DNA from: Pseudo-nitzschia pungens | Taxonomy: Eukaryota > Bacillariophyta > Bacillariophyceae > Bacillariales > Bacillariaceae | Length of the DNA stretch: 64,000 nt | Assembly: GCA_037355855.1 (NCBI GenBank) | Contig: CM074758.1 | Coordinates: 9,459,001-9,523,000, forward strand | Direction: 5' to 3' | Shown here: piece after piece, positions 1 to 10,376 of the stretch | Layout of the letters: the number at the start of each line of letters is the position of its first letter | How positions within the stretch are numbered: the first letter of the stretch is position 1 | Made by a program: the position numbers and the translations under genes | The notes under the pieces: generated by a model | Databases searched by the model: none | What the model was told of the DNA's origin: nothing | The model's input: the letters and a program-made list of their open reading frames with translations, nothing else

Positions 1-141
1 GATCATGTTCCGTTTCGTGGTGCTCTGGGGAGCAGCGGCAAGGTTGTTGACGGCGGTGGAAGTGGTGCGGGGGACAAACGCGGCGGCGGACGTAGCGGCG
101 GCGACAACTCCGAGGAGGACCGGTCGGGAAGAAAATTTCAT
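1..141 (-). CDS. N-terminus of a plastid-targeted protein (partial, runs off the left edge)
   Basis: An ATG on the minus strand at 141-139 opens 47 codons that stay open to the window edge. The peptide begins MKFSSRPVLLGVVAAATSAA, a short basic start and a hydrophobic core as in a signal peptide. AAAFVP follows, the position and form of the diatom ASAFAP motif with the essential Phe. A Ser/Thr/Arg-rich, acid-free stretch resembling a transit peptide comes next. In diatoms this combination sends nucleus-encoded proteins through the four plastid membranes. The mature domain lies outside the window, so the function cannot be named; light-harvesting and other stromal or thylakoid proteins all start this way. 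The gene is divergent from the EF-hand gene at 880, with about 740 bp between the two starts. Confidence 0.62.
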   Translation of the reverse strand, partial: MKFSSRPVLLGVVAAATSAAAFVPRTTSTAVNNLAAAPQSTTKRNMI

Positions 142-879
142 GGTGGTTTGGTTAGCGTGGGTTTGCAGTTAGATTTGCAAGTGGAAATGGGTCGAGACGG
201 CGGCAGCGGCTTCGAACCAACGATGAGAGAGACGCCTGTTAGCAATAGACGAAGCTAAGTTACGGCAACATGGTGATGTCCAGGGGATCCGCTGACTGAT
301 GAGATCGACCTCGATGACGAAGTCGGAAAGATGGGTAATAAAGGCACGACAAGATCTTCGAAGAACACGTCACAGTCGTGATCGACTCAAACATGGTTTC
401 ATCCATTCCCGGACAAGATTCAGTCACTATCACTGTCAAACTAGTCGAAAAAGATTTTGATTGAGATGCTCTTTCCATAAACCTTATCCCCAATCTTTCT
501 AGTCATTGGAACCAATGCCGTCGGAACGAAAATCGTTCTACACGTGTAAGGTTTGGACTTCGTACGTCATAACTCCACGTAGAACTACCGTACGAGATGG
601 ATGTCATGAGACACGCGGCACTAACCAAACATCCTTTAAGGTAATTAGGATACACATCATCTCCTCTGTTTCGCGATAGTGTACAAGTTACGCTACGGAA
701 ATAGAACTCACGAGAGAGAGGGTACGTAATTTACCGAAATTCTCTCCGCACACAGCACACTGTCGATCATCGTTTACGGATAGCATCTTGGTTTTTCTTG
801 CGGGCAACCATCGTGACATCGCATTTGATAGAGTTTGATAGATAGATAGGAATTCTTGTTGTTAGTTCGTTAGTCCACG
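142..879. other. Divergent intergenic region
   Basis: Spacer between two divergent starts, presumably holding both promoters. There is a short GATA run at about 835-850 just before the downstream gene. No convincing ORF, RNA gene or TATA box was seen. Confidence 0.5.
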
Positions 880-2241
880 ATGAAGGTATTTGTTGCAATT
901 CTGTTGACGCTGATGAGCCTGGCGGTCGCCTCCCAGCAATATTATGACGACTACGGGGACGACGTAGGGGGAGATTACTACCAACAACAGGACTATGCCG
1001 AATACTACGGTGACGAGGGTGCCGATGGACCCGCCGATACCTTGTACCAGGACTACGCCAAGCACCAGGAGCAAAAGGCAATGGGAGGCAAGGGTGGACT
1101 GTAAGTTCTGTGTCTGTCATTGCGACGAAACAATCAAAGCAAGCAGCGACCAAACTTCGTTCCCGCAGGCGATGGTCGCTGCGTTGTCTGTCGAGTAGAA
1201 GCAAAGAGGCGGTGAAGGGGTTTGAGGAAGCAAAGAGGGGAACAATCCATTGGTTGATTGGTGGTGTGGGACATGGAAGGTTGTTCGATTATGGATGGAA
1301 ATGGAGTGTTTCGGGATGACCATTGGTTCAATCCTCGAACTCGACTCCGAGTAGAATCAAACGGTTCCGGACATTCTGATGCAACGAACCAACCTGATTT
1401 GTCATTGTGATCATCGCAAAAAGGAAGATAGAGAGAGATTCTGTGTTGGAAGAATTGAGATCTCTGGGAAGAGCGGTGGAATGGTATTGGACTGGATATG
1501 AATTGCGGCAAAGTTGTTTCGGAAAGACCCAGAATGTGGCAGACGCCCAGGAACATCAATCCGCTTTTCGATCAATGGAATCCAATCCGCAGACTGGAAT
1601 CAATCTCCACTTTACTTCTCTCGATAATTCCCTGGAACTGATACCTGTCCAAAGGATGGGTTCAACGATCAAAAATCCTGCCGCTGACTAGCAGTCGAGG
1701 TCTTCTGGAACGTGGTCGTGTGCATGCATTCCGAACGTATTCTTTTCGGATTTCCTTCTCGTTTTGTCTCTCACATCACTCGGTTTTCCGTTCAATCAAA
1801 ATTGTCGTTCGCCCGCACAGATCGCCCATGGTGAAAAACGTCGCCATTGGCGCCACCTCGTGGTTTCTGGGGGCCAAATTCCACTCCCGCCGCGCCGTGA
1901 AAAAGTCGGAAAAGGTTTCCGTCAAGGCGCAACAAAAACTCTATGAGCGATACGTCAAGGACGTCTCGGCCCTCCAGCTACAGAACGCCCAGCTTCAGGA
2001 ATACATCCAGGCCAGCACCATCCAGCAACTCACGGAAGAATTCCTCCAGGCCGACACCAACAACGATCGCAAGGTCTCGCGCCTGGAATTCGAGCGGTAC
2101 AAGGCCGACTACCTCAAGAAGCACCCCGAGGCGGACCCCAGCATGTTCCCCAAGTTCGAGGACTTTGATCCCGACCACAACGGAATGGTCACCCTGAAGG
2201 AACACGAGGATTACTACCGGAATCAGGGCATGATTGCGTGA
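880..2241 (+). CDS. Secreted EF-hand protein, two exons (880..1100, 1821..2241)
   Basis: Exon 1 begins MKVFVAILLTLMSLAVAS, a clean signal peptide, then a Tyr/Asp/Gln-rich segment. It ends at the strong donor GTAAGT (1101-1106). Joining it to the acceptor CGCACAG at 1820 keeps the frame (split Leu codon CT|A) and gives 213 residues. The second exon supplies a Gly/Ala hydrophobic patch (about 80-93), a helical Gln-rich stretch (about 100-150) and two canonical EF-hand loops: DTNNDRKVSRLE at 152-163 and DPDHNGMVTLKE at 190-201. Both have acidic residues at positions 1 and 12. Calcium binding in the secretory pathway or outside the cell follows from the family; the role is unknown. The 720-bp intron is long for a diatom. 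An alternative acceptor at 1168 would instead give a 50-residue Arg-rich tail, and the EF-hand exon would need its own start (ATG 1828). The joined model is preferred because phase and domain order agree. Confidence 0.62.
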
Positions 2242-4262
2242 TTGGGCTAACAAAAAATCCAGCAGACGCGCAGCTATTACGAGACGAGAGTCACGACCGA
2301 CAAAAGTATCCGTACTACAACTACCAACAATATCCGAGTGAATTAAAACGAGTAGATGTGTTATGTTATCGCTATCCACCGACATGAGTCTTTCGTCCAC
2401 GGCATTCGTCTTGTACTACTGGTAGTTGATGATCCTAGCGCGAGATACCACCAGAACAATCCATTCGAAAATGTGTTGTTCCGAGTACCATCCATTGGGC
2501 GCCGATGCCGCACGGTATTGATCAACGCCGTTGTCGAGCAAAGGATTGGTTCGAATCGATCTAGAGCAAATCATGACGAATCGTGAAGTGGATAACAAAC
2601 AGAAATTCAATTGTCACCCAGCAATCCAGCGTGGATCGGCCGGATGGCAAGGCCAGCGAGGTGACTGCGATGTTCCCGAACAAACATCGAGCGTGCGGGA
2701 GTTTGCCGAATCGATGGATTAGTTGCTCTCGTTTGTATGTTTGTATGCAATGGATGGCTTGGCAGGCATGGTGCTCGCAAGCTGCTGGCAGTGCAGAACC
2801 CAGAGTTTGGAACCAGTCGTCCGGTGAAACCGCTTATAGTAATACATCGAACGAAAACCACAGCGATATATACGTAAGTATCACTCCAACCACACCGACA
2901 GCCAAAACTCGGTAGTGGAAGAACGCAAGCCGAAGAATAATTGCACAAGACAAGAAACGGCAGTGTAGACATGGTAACAGGAAAGAGACCAGCTTCAAAA
3001 AGGGCAATCTCAAGGGCAGTTTTCCTCCCTTTCGAAAATATTTGCGGTGGTTCCAATGCAGAAGCAAAGATCTTTGCAAGCAATAAAAAAATGCAGCCTG
3101 GTGGTCCCCATCAATTCTTGGAGCCAAAAGTCTTTGAGTGCCGTTTGAGCAGCAGTACTGGCAGGGAGATGAAATGCAGTCGAGCGACGATGCTACCCGG
3201 CATTGGGAAGAGGCAGAGCAGACACATGCCAATCGCGGGTCCACCGCTACATTCCGATGCAATGGGGTCGTCCAGAGACGCATGTGTGGACAAGGTATGG
3301 GAGCCATTCATGTCAACCACCATGAAGCGGTTCATTCCACGAATGCTTGCTTCCAAAAACCCCACAAGGCGAGGCAAAAACCAATGCTAGATAATGTCAT
3401 CAGGGAGTGCAACCCAATCTCTGGGAAGGGTATAAGCTGCCAAGCAAAGCGAGGTGTCCTGCCTGACATGTGCTTGCCGCTTACTGCCAAAACCCATTGT
3501 GCAAGGCAATGGCATGACGGACCCAGAAAACTAGTACTAGCTTTGTGAGCGAGCCCGCCCTTCAGCCGGCAGCCTGGATGGTGCTTTTTTTTGATAACTG
3601 CACCCTGGGTGACAGAAACGCCAAAAAACGAATGCTCCTCCCTTTTCGTGGCAAGAAAGAGCTTATTGCTTGCATTCCTAAGCATGGGCAGTCGTTTACT
3701 ACAACAGGAGAGAACTAGTTTTTCCTAGCAGGCGGAAACACTAAAAGATGAATAAAACATACTACTTCGTACGTAATAATCATTCCACTATTCCTTCCGA
3801 TCCGTCCACACGGGACTGGTCATTTTCGGTCATGTAAGGGACGGTTTCGGTCGAAAAGATGATTGATTTGTTTCTTTCTTCACTCATTCATCAATGGCGA
3901 AACAACTTTCGGAAATATATAGTTCTAGTAAATGGCGTGTGTAGTACCGGTAAGGTTAATCTTACCTGGTAAGACCTTGCGTAACCTTACGGTAGAAATT
4001 GAAAATGAGTGATCAGAATGAATGAATCAATCGGCATTCGGCATCTTTGTTGGAGGTATGGAGTTGGGAGAAGAGTTTGTGTACACGTACCAGGTACCGT
4101 CTTTTTTGACATCATCTGTCAGTCGTTAAATTCACATCTTCTCACCATCAACCTTCCCAACTCACAACATAACCGTGCGATACTGCTATTGCAGACTACT
4201 ACATACCTTACTGCTCTTCTGCTTTCTCTTTTTTCCACAGGAACACAAAGAACTAAAGCAAC
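2242..4262. other. Intergenic, about 2 kb
   Basis: No supported gene. Overlapping ORFs at 2607-3685 on both strands (largest 158 codons) have no recognisable domain, and no strand or frame dominates. A polypyrimidine CAG at 4235-4241 just upstream of the next ATG could be the acceptor of a 5'-UTR intron. Confidence 0.5.
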
Positions 4263-4865
4263 ATGTTCTACTACGTCGACACCAAATCATGGGCCTACCA
4301 AAAGCATTGCCTGACGCACCCGATCCAATCTAGCGCGATTGCCACCCTGATCTTTTCCGCCATTGACGTCTTTCAGGGTGTACCCGTGAAGAGTGCCATG
4401 AGTGCTGGGTCCCTGGGTACGTGAAACGAAACGTGGGTGTTTTTTTTCTCTCTCTCTCTCTCCGATTGATTTAGGTAACGCGAGGGACTGCAGAACTTGC
4501 GGCTGCAAGCTTGGCAACACGCCAGGGTATGCAATGTTTCCTCACGAGTTTCTTTGCTTTGCTTCCTTGTTGTTTCTTCGCACTTCGTGCCCTTTACAGG
4601 CACCTACTTCGGCGGGCTCTATTGCTACCACGCCCTCCAGTGCCCGATGGAGGCCATTCACGGCCGTCCCAGTTTGTGGCACAACATCATCAGCGGCGGG
4701 ACCATTGGAGCCCTGGGGGTTTCTGCGGGACGCCTGGGGATTCCCCTGCTGGGTGCTTTGCCGCCCAACATTCGTTACGGGACGTCTCCTCCCGTGCTAG
4801 CATTTGGCGTATACGGATCCATCTCGGGAATCCTGGGAGGCGTGCTGGGATCCAAGTCGTTTTGA
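4263..4865 (+). CDS. Small multi-pass membrane protein resembling the Tim17/Tim22/Tim23 group (4263..4416, 4600..4865)
   Basis: Exon 1 starts MFYYVDTKSWAYQKHC and ends at donor GTACGT (4417). The intron is 183 bp and ends TTTACAG at 4599. Joining completes a Gly codon and gives 139 residues. The protein is Gly/Ala-rich, with three or four hydrophobic segments and several small-residue pairs (GGTYFGG, ISGGTIGA, SISGILGG). The stretch WHNIISGGTIGA resembles the conserved W-N-x-I-x-S-G-A/G region of Tim17-family channels and of related complex I and OEP16-type proteins, and a Cys-x-x-Glu precedes it, as expected. If correct, it would sit in an organelle membrane. The similarity is short and no paralogue is available, so the family call is tentative; the gene structure itself is well supported. 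Confidence 0.6.
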
Positions 4866-6409
4866 TGAGGTGGTAGAGACAAAGCGGAAGAACAAAAATA
4901 GGGAAGAAACGAAGCGGAGTCCAAATCTAAATAGCAACCAAAAAACGAAGGGGATTGATGGGAACGAAATGCGAGGAATGGGTTTTGGAAAGGACTTGGG
5001 AGAAGACTGCAACGACGAGAGGTGGTGGACCGGGAAACGATCGCGATTCGGTATCCTCCGAAAGCCGAAACGGAGAAGTGTTCAGAGTAATTGGAATGGA
5101 ACAGATGGAATAGATGTTGCAACGACGAGGAAGCGACGGTAATGACTAGAAATCATGGGCCAGAAACCGAATGCGATAGAAGCGGACGAAAACTCATGGA
5201 TGAAACGCAAACAGATGGTGCTTCGGCGTTGCACGAGCGTAGAAACCACGATGCGGCGCAGCGAAGCAAAACAAAACGAGACGAAATAGTGATCGTTGTC
5301 TGCGTCACGGAATGCGTTTCGACTTGCGTACCGAAGAAACCGGTAGCGTTTGGTGACATTCCAGAGAAGCGACGAGGACTAATGCGATGATTCGGAGTTC
5401 GGTATTGGATTCCTCCCTTCTTTCCTTCCGCATTCGTGGATCGACTCAACTTCAGTAGACGCTGGGATTCGTCTTACGGGCCGGGCTCCTTCGGTGGTTT
5501 TCGGAATGTTGTATTCAAACACAACTACTGGTACTTCTAGTACTTCCAATATCCTAATTATTAATTAAGCACCTTATGTATAGCAATCGCTGTGTTCCAC
5601 AACGATTCTGTGGTTAAGTTAATTTCGTGGGAATCGCGCTTTGGTACACAGTGACATCCGTTGTTTATTCTATCGACTCGGATGCTGTAATTATGAAGTC
5701 ATGAAGCAATAATCAATTTCACATTTTCAGTTCACCGCGGTACTAAGTATTGACTACGGCGTCGGTGTCGGTTTCGATTTCGGATTCGATGTCGGATTTC
5801 TAACTTGCTCTGGTTCGCGTTTTTGCCTTTATAAGCACACGCTATTGTCGAGCAGCAAATAGAGAAATAGGTGAATGATTGTTCTTTACCACGCTCATCT
5901 ATGCTTAGCGTCAATGAGACATCAATTCTGTGCAAGGTCTACTCCTAGGAAACGTCACTGCGGTATTTGGCTTCTGCTTCGTTTTTTAGGCATGTTCCTT
6001 AGCAAGGAAATGCAACGAGAATCAATGAATTGTAAAAGGTCATGCTTTTTCTTCACCCTGAACTCATGGAACATCAGTTTCTCTGACTGTCGCGGTAGCC
6101 TGCTGCGTTACTCTGCTTTGATGAAGTTTTTGTTTTCCGCGAAATATTTTCTGTTGGTTCGATAGTAAGGAAATACTTGCCCTGAAGTGATGAAATCGAT
6201 ATTCCCGGCAAGAATTTTATCGCGTTGTGAATCCAGCACTTCCCCAACACCCCAAAGAGCGCAGACCGAAATTCAGCCGGACCTACGCAGACTTTCAAAA
6301 GATTTGCAAACTGCGGAAGCGCGGATTTATCCCCTGCAATGCACGTTGCCGCCTTTTTTTTGCTGCATGAGATGGCATGATATGACGTAGCAAGATGGAG
6401 CGGTGCCCA
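4866..6409. other. Intergenic, about 1.5 kb
   Basis: The 3' flanks of convergent neighbours. Contains a GTCGGT/GATTCG-rich run at about 5760-5800. No supportable gene was seen. Confidence 0.5.
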
Positions 6410-8392
6410 TCAGTTGTTCCTTCTCATAAGGAAATAAAAGGTAATCCCGACCCCCGACCACACCCCAACCAGGACGACGATCAAGCCCATAATCGTGTAC
6501 ACCCCACACGTTGGTCTGCAGAATCCCCTCTCCTTGCACCGAATGTCCAGGCAGTCGTTGGTGTGCGTGAGTTGCAACGATGACGACGATGAGGACGACG
6601 ACGAATTGTGGGACTTGTCGGGTGGTTTCTTTCGACGATTTTGTCGGCGCGGTCGTTCCACGTCGGGTTTTCGATCCTCGGGGTTCTCGACCTCATCCCC
6701 GTCCTCGTCTACGATTGCCACGCTCTGCGACGACGAAGATGATGAGCCAACGGTCGACTTCTCTGCCGCTTGTGAATTCTGGCGTTGATTCCAGCTCGAC
6801 ATAGACGAAGACTTGTCCTCGTAGTAGTAGTCCTCCTCGTCGCCAGCGTCCATCTCGATGATCTCGACCCCATGCTCATCGCCGTCATCTGTGGAGGTAA
6901 TTGGCAGCGTCAGGCCACTCACCGTCAGGGACTTGCAATTGGACAGATACACGCCCTTCTCCTGGGTGCTAGTGGAAGACCGATGTTGGAGGTCGCTCTC
7001 GCTCTCCTTCAGCGTCGGCAAGGTCAGTGAGCTCACTCGTAGGGACTTGCATTTGTCCAGATACACTCCCTTCTCCTGGGTGCTATTGGAACATCGATGG
7101 TGGAGGTCGCTCGCGCTCTCCTTCATCGTCGGCATGGTCAGCGAGCTCACGCGCAGGGACTTGCAATTGTCTAGATACACGCCCTTCTCCTGGGTGTCAG
7201 TGGAAGACCGTCGGCGGGGATCGATCCCGCTGTCCGTCATTGTCGGTATGGTCAGTGAGCTCACGCGTAGGGACTTGCAATTGGATAGATACACGCCGTC
7301 TTCCTCCTCCTCCTCCTCCTCCTCCTCCTTCTGATTGTTGTTGTTCTTGTTGTTTTTGCGGGGGGTGCTATTCCCACCATTTGGGGTGTCCAGGAGGCTG
7401 CTATTACTCTTCTCGTGATCGACAACGGTTTCCAGTTCGTCGTAGTCCATGTCCAAGTAGTCGCTGGCATCCATATCGATCTCCTCCTCGTACTCGATAA
7501 AGTCGACGCTGTCGTCATCGTCGGCCTTGGTGATCTTCCGGACTCGGTGTTTTTGGCGCTGCTGTTCCGGCACAAAGTCGTGTTCGGCCGTCGTGATTGT
7601 GGGCTTGGGCGCCTCTGGGGCAGAAGAGCCGGTGCGGGTCGACGGGGGGTAGGGCGACAGCTTGGTTTCCTCCTCGGGCGTTTCTCCGGGGTGGCGGCGA
7701 CCACTACGGCTCCCGCTCCTGAGGCTGCTCCGGCCGCTCCGGCCGCTCCCGTCCAGCATCTGTAGGGCGGATTTTTGGGGAGTCGCGGTGTAGTACCCCG
7801 ACGGGACCCAGTCGTTGGACACCTGGAATCCCATCTCGCCAAAGGACTTTTGTTTTTGCGGTGGGTTCACGCCGTGGTTCTTGGAGGTGGACCAGGCTCG
7901 CCGGGGCCTGGCGCGATCCATGATTTCCTGCGCCCGGAACGAGACTTGTACGGTCTTGCTTCCCGACGGATCAACCGCAGTCTTTGGGGGTTGGTTGTTT
8001 TTTTTGTTGTTGATTTCAGCTTTTCTGGCGTCACGGAGCTTGCGGTGGGGGTTCAGGTCTTGCTGCGCCGTCCGAACCGGGACCCATGTTTCCGACTCTG
8101 GTGTGTGCTCCGGCTCGGACTCGGTCTCGGACTTGGACTCGGGGGCATCCTCGCGGACCCGTTGCTGCTGCCGGAAGCTGTTGGACTGCCGCTCCTCGAG
8201 GAGTCTTTTCTTGGCGCGGAGGTTGCGGAGCGCTTCCGTCTGCTTCGGGACTCGACTGTTTGGCGTTGCACGGTTGGAAGCACCAGTAGCCCCGGAAACA
8301 ATCTCGTGAATGTCGTCCCCCTCCGCTGGCGCTGGAGCTGGAGCGGCAGGGAGATGAATGCCCGTAAACGAATTGCTGATTATGAACCGCAT
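6410..8392 (-). CDS. Tail-anchored repeat protein with four 38-residue repeats
   Basis: A 660-codon ORF on the minus strand, ATG at 8392-8390. The N-terminal half is charged and low-complexity. An acidic stretch at about 290-330 and a Glu run lead into four tandem 38-residue repeats starting near residues 366, 404, 442 and 480. Each begins GVYL-x-(N/K)CKSL and ends at a Thr/Gln/Glu-Lys spacer. After a second acidic and Ser-rich zone there is a small Cys cluster (C-x4-C-x5-C-x3-C, around CLDIRCKERGFCRPTC). One membrane segment follows (about 633-656), then a short basic tail, LMRRNN. The topology suggests a tail-anchored or C-terminally anchored protein whose bulk faces one compartment. No known domain was recognised. 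Possible functions such as a scaffold or cell-surface protein would be guesses. Confidence 0.8.
   Translation of the reverse strand: MRFIISNSFTGIHLPAAPAPAPAEGDDIHEIVSGATGASNRATPNSRVPKQTEALRNLRAKKRLLEERQSNSFRQQQRVREDAPESKSETESEPEHTPESETWVPVRTAQQDLNPHRKLRDARKAEINNKKNNQPPKTAVDPSGSKTVQVSFRAQEIMDRARPRRAWSTSKNHGVNPPQKQKSFGEMGFQVSNDWVPSGYYTATPQKSALQMLDGSGRSGRSSLRSGSRSGRRHPGETPEEETKLSPYPPSTRTGSSAPEAPKPTITTAEHDFVPEQQRQKHRVRKITKADDDDSVDFIEYEEEIDMDASDYLDMDYDELETVVDHEKSNSSLLDTPNGGNSTPRKNNKNNNNQKEEEEEEEEEDGVYLSNCKSLRVSSLTIPTMTDSGIDPRRRSSTDTQEKGVYLDNCKSLRVSSLTMPTMKESASDLHHRCSNSTQEKGVYLDKCKSLRVSSLTLPTLKESESDLQHRSSTSTQEKGVYLSNCKSLTVSGLTLPITSTDDGDEHGVEIIEMDAGDEEDYYYEDKSSSMSSWNQRQNSQAAEKSTVGSSSSSSQSVAIVDEDGDEVENPEDRKPDVERPRRQNRRKKPPDKSHNSSSSSSSSSLQLTHTNDCLDIRCKERGFCRPTCGVYTIMGLIVVLVGVWSGVGITFYFLMRRNN
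6927..7382 (-). repeat. Four 114-bp in-frame tandem repeats
   Basis: The word AGGGACTTGCA recurs at 6927, 7041, 7155 and 7269, exactly 114 bp (38 codons) apart. It encodes the C-K-S-L core of the repeat protein on the minus strand. The copies differ by scattered substitutions, mostly in the middle of the unit. Confidence 0.9.
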
Positions 8393-9452
8393 GTTGTGAG
8401 CTTATTTCTGTTTTGTTTTCCGTTTGGTTCGGTGCGTCTAAAAACCCCAACGCCCTCACTCAAATCTACACTCTGCCAAACCCAAGCAGGAACAGTGAAG
8501 GAATGAAAGACTTCTGTTCCTCGACGAGGATTCCGAACGACGGTTCTCTTTTCTAGAAGTAGGAGCTGACTAAAGCGGCGCGATCGCCATTGCCTTTCCG
8601 GAAGACGTATTGCTCTCTCTGTCTCTGTCTCCCTCTTGTCTCTCCGTGAGGTTTGAACTAGTCCGGGTATTGGTTTCCAATCTCAAATGAAAGAAAATAA
8701 GGAAGCTCGAAGTGACGATAGCTATTTGAGAGACTGATTGCACGCACTGGATTTTCGTGGAGCCTTCCCGGTGCTCGTTATATGTACCGTATTATTTCCT
8801 CCTTTTCTTGGAACAAGAAGCGTGACCGGTTGCACTCCGTCTACAAGAAGATACAAACTGATGTCCTGAGTTTGTATCGTTCTGAGAGAATTGTGGCTTC
8901 TACAAATCTCGAACACGAATCGATGCGTTGAGGCATGACGAGAGAATGATAATTGTTTTTTGCGTTTTGGGACTTTAAGGATGTGAAACAAAAAATGTCT
9001 TTTGGGCTTATTCATGTTTTGAGTCAAACGAGTCGTTTTCATTTACTGTATGATCCTTCAGTAGTGCGTAAGTTACTTACCTGTGGTCTGTACCAGGCAA
9101 GCTTAGCAACATCAATCCCAAAAGAAATACTTCGAGGTAATCTTACCGTACGAAGTATGTTGGGGACATAATTCAAATAGCATGGGTTGCGTTAAAAACA
9201 AATACGAAGTACTTCGTACTTCCTAGTACATAAGTACGATTTCCCTTCACGCTTTGTGTACGATGCTGTACGGTAGGTACTGGTGCTGTACGTATCGGAA
9301 ACTTTTCCACACGATTGCACAGTTATGCACTAAGCGATGGATGTTCTGTGTTCTCTGCGAAATCATCCGTGACACCCATTGCTACACCTCTGTAAAGTGC
9401 TTTCGACAAGTATTATTTCGTAATCAACAAGCTACCGTACTATTGAACCACC
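8393..9452. other. Divergent intergenic region
   Basis: Lies between the minus-strand repeat-protein gene and the SGNH hydrolase. It has a CT-rich run at about 8610-8645 and several TACTTCGTA / CGTACGGTA words from 9060 to 9300. No gene was seen. Confidence 0.5.
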
Positions 9453-10376
9453 ATGAGAAGAGTCTCCGAAGCATCCGCAACGTCCTTGAAATTCCCTGCG
9501 TGCTGTTCTCTCTCATCGGCGTCTCGCTCGACCAGTCATCACTCCAAATTCTCCTTCGTCCTCCTCTCGACTCTCGCCGTGGCGTTGGTCTGCGGCACGA
9601 CCACCCTGTTTTCCAGCGCGCTGATCCAGCACAACGTGGTGAAGGTGGGAACCTCCAAGGCTTCGGCTTCCGCCACTAAAATGGCGACGAAAACGACGAA
9701 GACTCCTCTTTCGGCGCTCTCCCCCAAGCGCGTCTTTTGCTTCGGGGACAGCCTGACGGCGGGAACGTCTCCGCCGGGCTACGACTTGCACCCCTACGCC
9801 GAACACCTCGAGGGGGCCCTGAACCGACTGCGTGGCGACGACAACGCCGTGCAGGTCCGGTGGAGGGGATACCCAGGGTGGACGGCCCCAGCATTGCTCC
9901 GCGAGGGTGGATTGTCCGATTTCCTCGACCGGGCCGCCAAGGCGCAGCCCGAGGACGCTTCCGGCCCGGCCATCGATCTGGTGGTGATTTTGGCCGGAAC
10001 CAACGACCTGGGCCATTCCCACGATGCCCAGTCGATTTTCGAGTCCGTCAAGGGCATCCACGAGCTGGCCCTTGCCCAGACGGGACGAGTCGCCAAAACA
10101 ATGGCATTGTCCATTCCGACGAGCGCCTGGCAGTCACACACGCCGAGCGCCGCGGCCCTGGCTGCGGATGTGAACGCCAAGCTCGAAGCCTGGGCCTCGT
10201 CTGCCAACGCGGGTGGAACGACAAGAACTGCCTTTGTCCCCTTCCCCATTTCCGAGTACGACAAGGACAGCGGTTTGTGGTCAATGGACGGGCTGCATTT
10301 TTCAGCGGAGGGATACCGGGTGATTGGCGAATCGCTCGCTCCGACGGTGGCGGAACTCCTCTGGGAGGCGGAATGA
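9453..10376 (+). CDS. SGNH/GDSL-type hydrolase with N-terminal signal anchor
   Basis: A single 307-codon exon starting at CACCATGAG. Residues about 33-57 form one hydrophobic segment (signal anchor or signal peptide). The hydrolase domain covers about 92-305 and shows the SGNH blocks: FGDSLTAG with the nucleophile Ser100, a Gly near 142 (GYPG), AGTNDL with Asn184, and MDGLHFS with Asp279 and His282 completing the triad. Members hydrolyse esters or acyl groups on lipids, polysaccharides or thioesters; the substrate cannot be predicted here. The domain is about 210 residues, close to TesA-like bacterial enzymes in length, not to the longer plant GDSL lipases. Expected location is the secretory pathway or a membrane surface. 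AAACG pentamers follow the stop codon directly. Confidence 0.88.
   Translation: MRRVSEASATSLKFPACCSLSSASRSTSHHSKFSFVLLSTLAVALVCGTTTLFSSALIQHNVVKVGTSKASASATKMATKTTKTPLSALSPKRVFCFGDSLTAGTSPPGYDLHPYAEHLEGALNRLRGDDNAVQVRWRGYPGWTAPALLREGGLSDFLDRAAKAQPEDASGPAIDLVVILAGTNDLGHSHDAQSIFESVKGIHELALAQTGRVAKTMALSIPTSAWQSHTPSAAALAADVNAKLEAWASSANAGGTTRTAFVPFPISEYDKDSGLWSMDGLHFSAEGYRVIGESLAPTVAELLWEAE

Noticed and set aside
1110..1319. Arg-rich ORF as an independent gene
   Set aside because: No own start context; it lies in the predicted intron and makes sense only as an alternative exon.
2607..3685. ORFs of 88-158 codons on both strands, possible retroelement scraps
   Set aside because: No reverse transcriptase, integrase or gag motif, and no strand preference.
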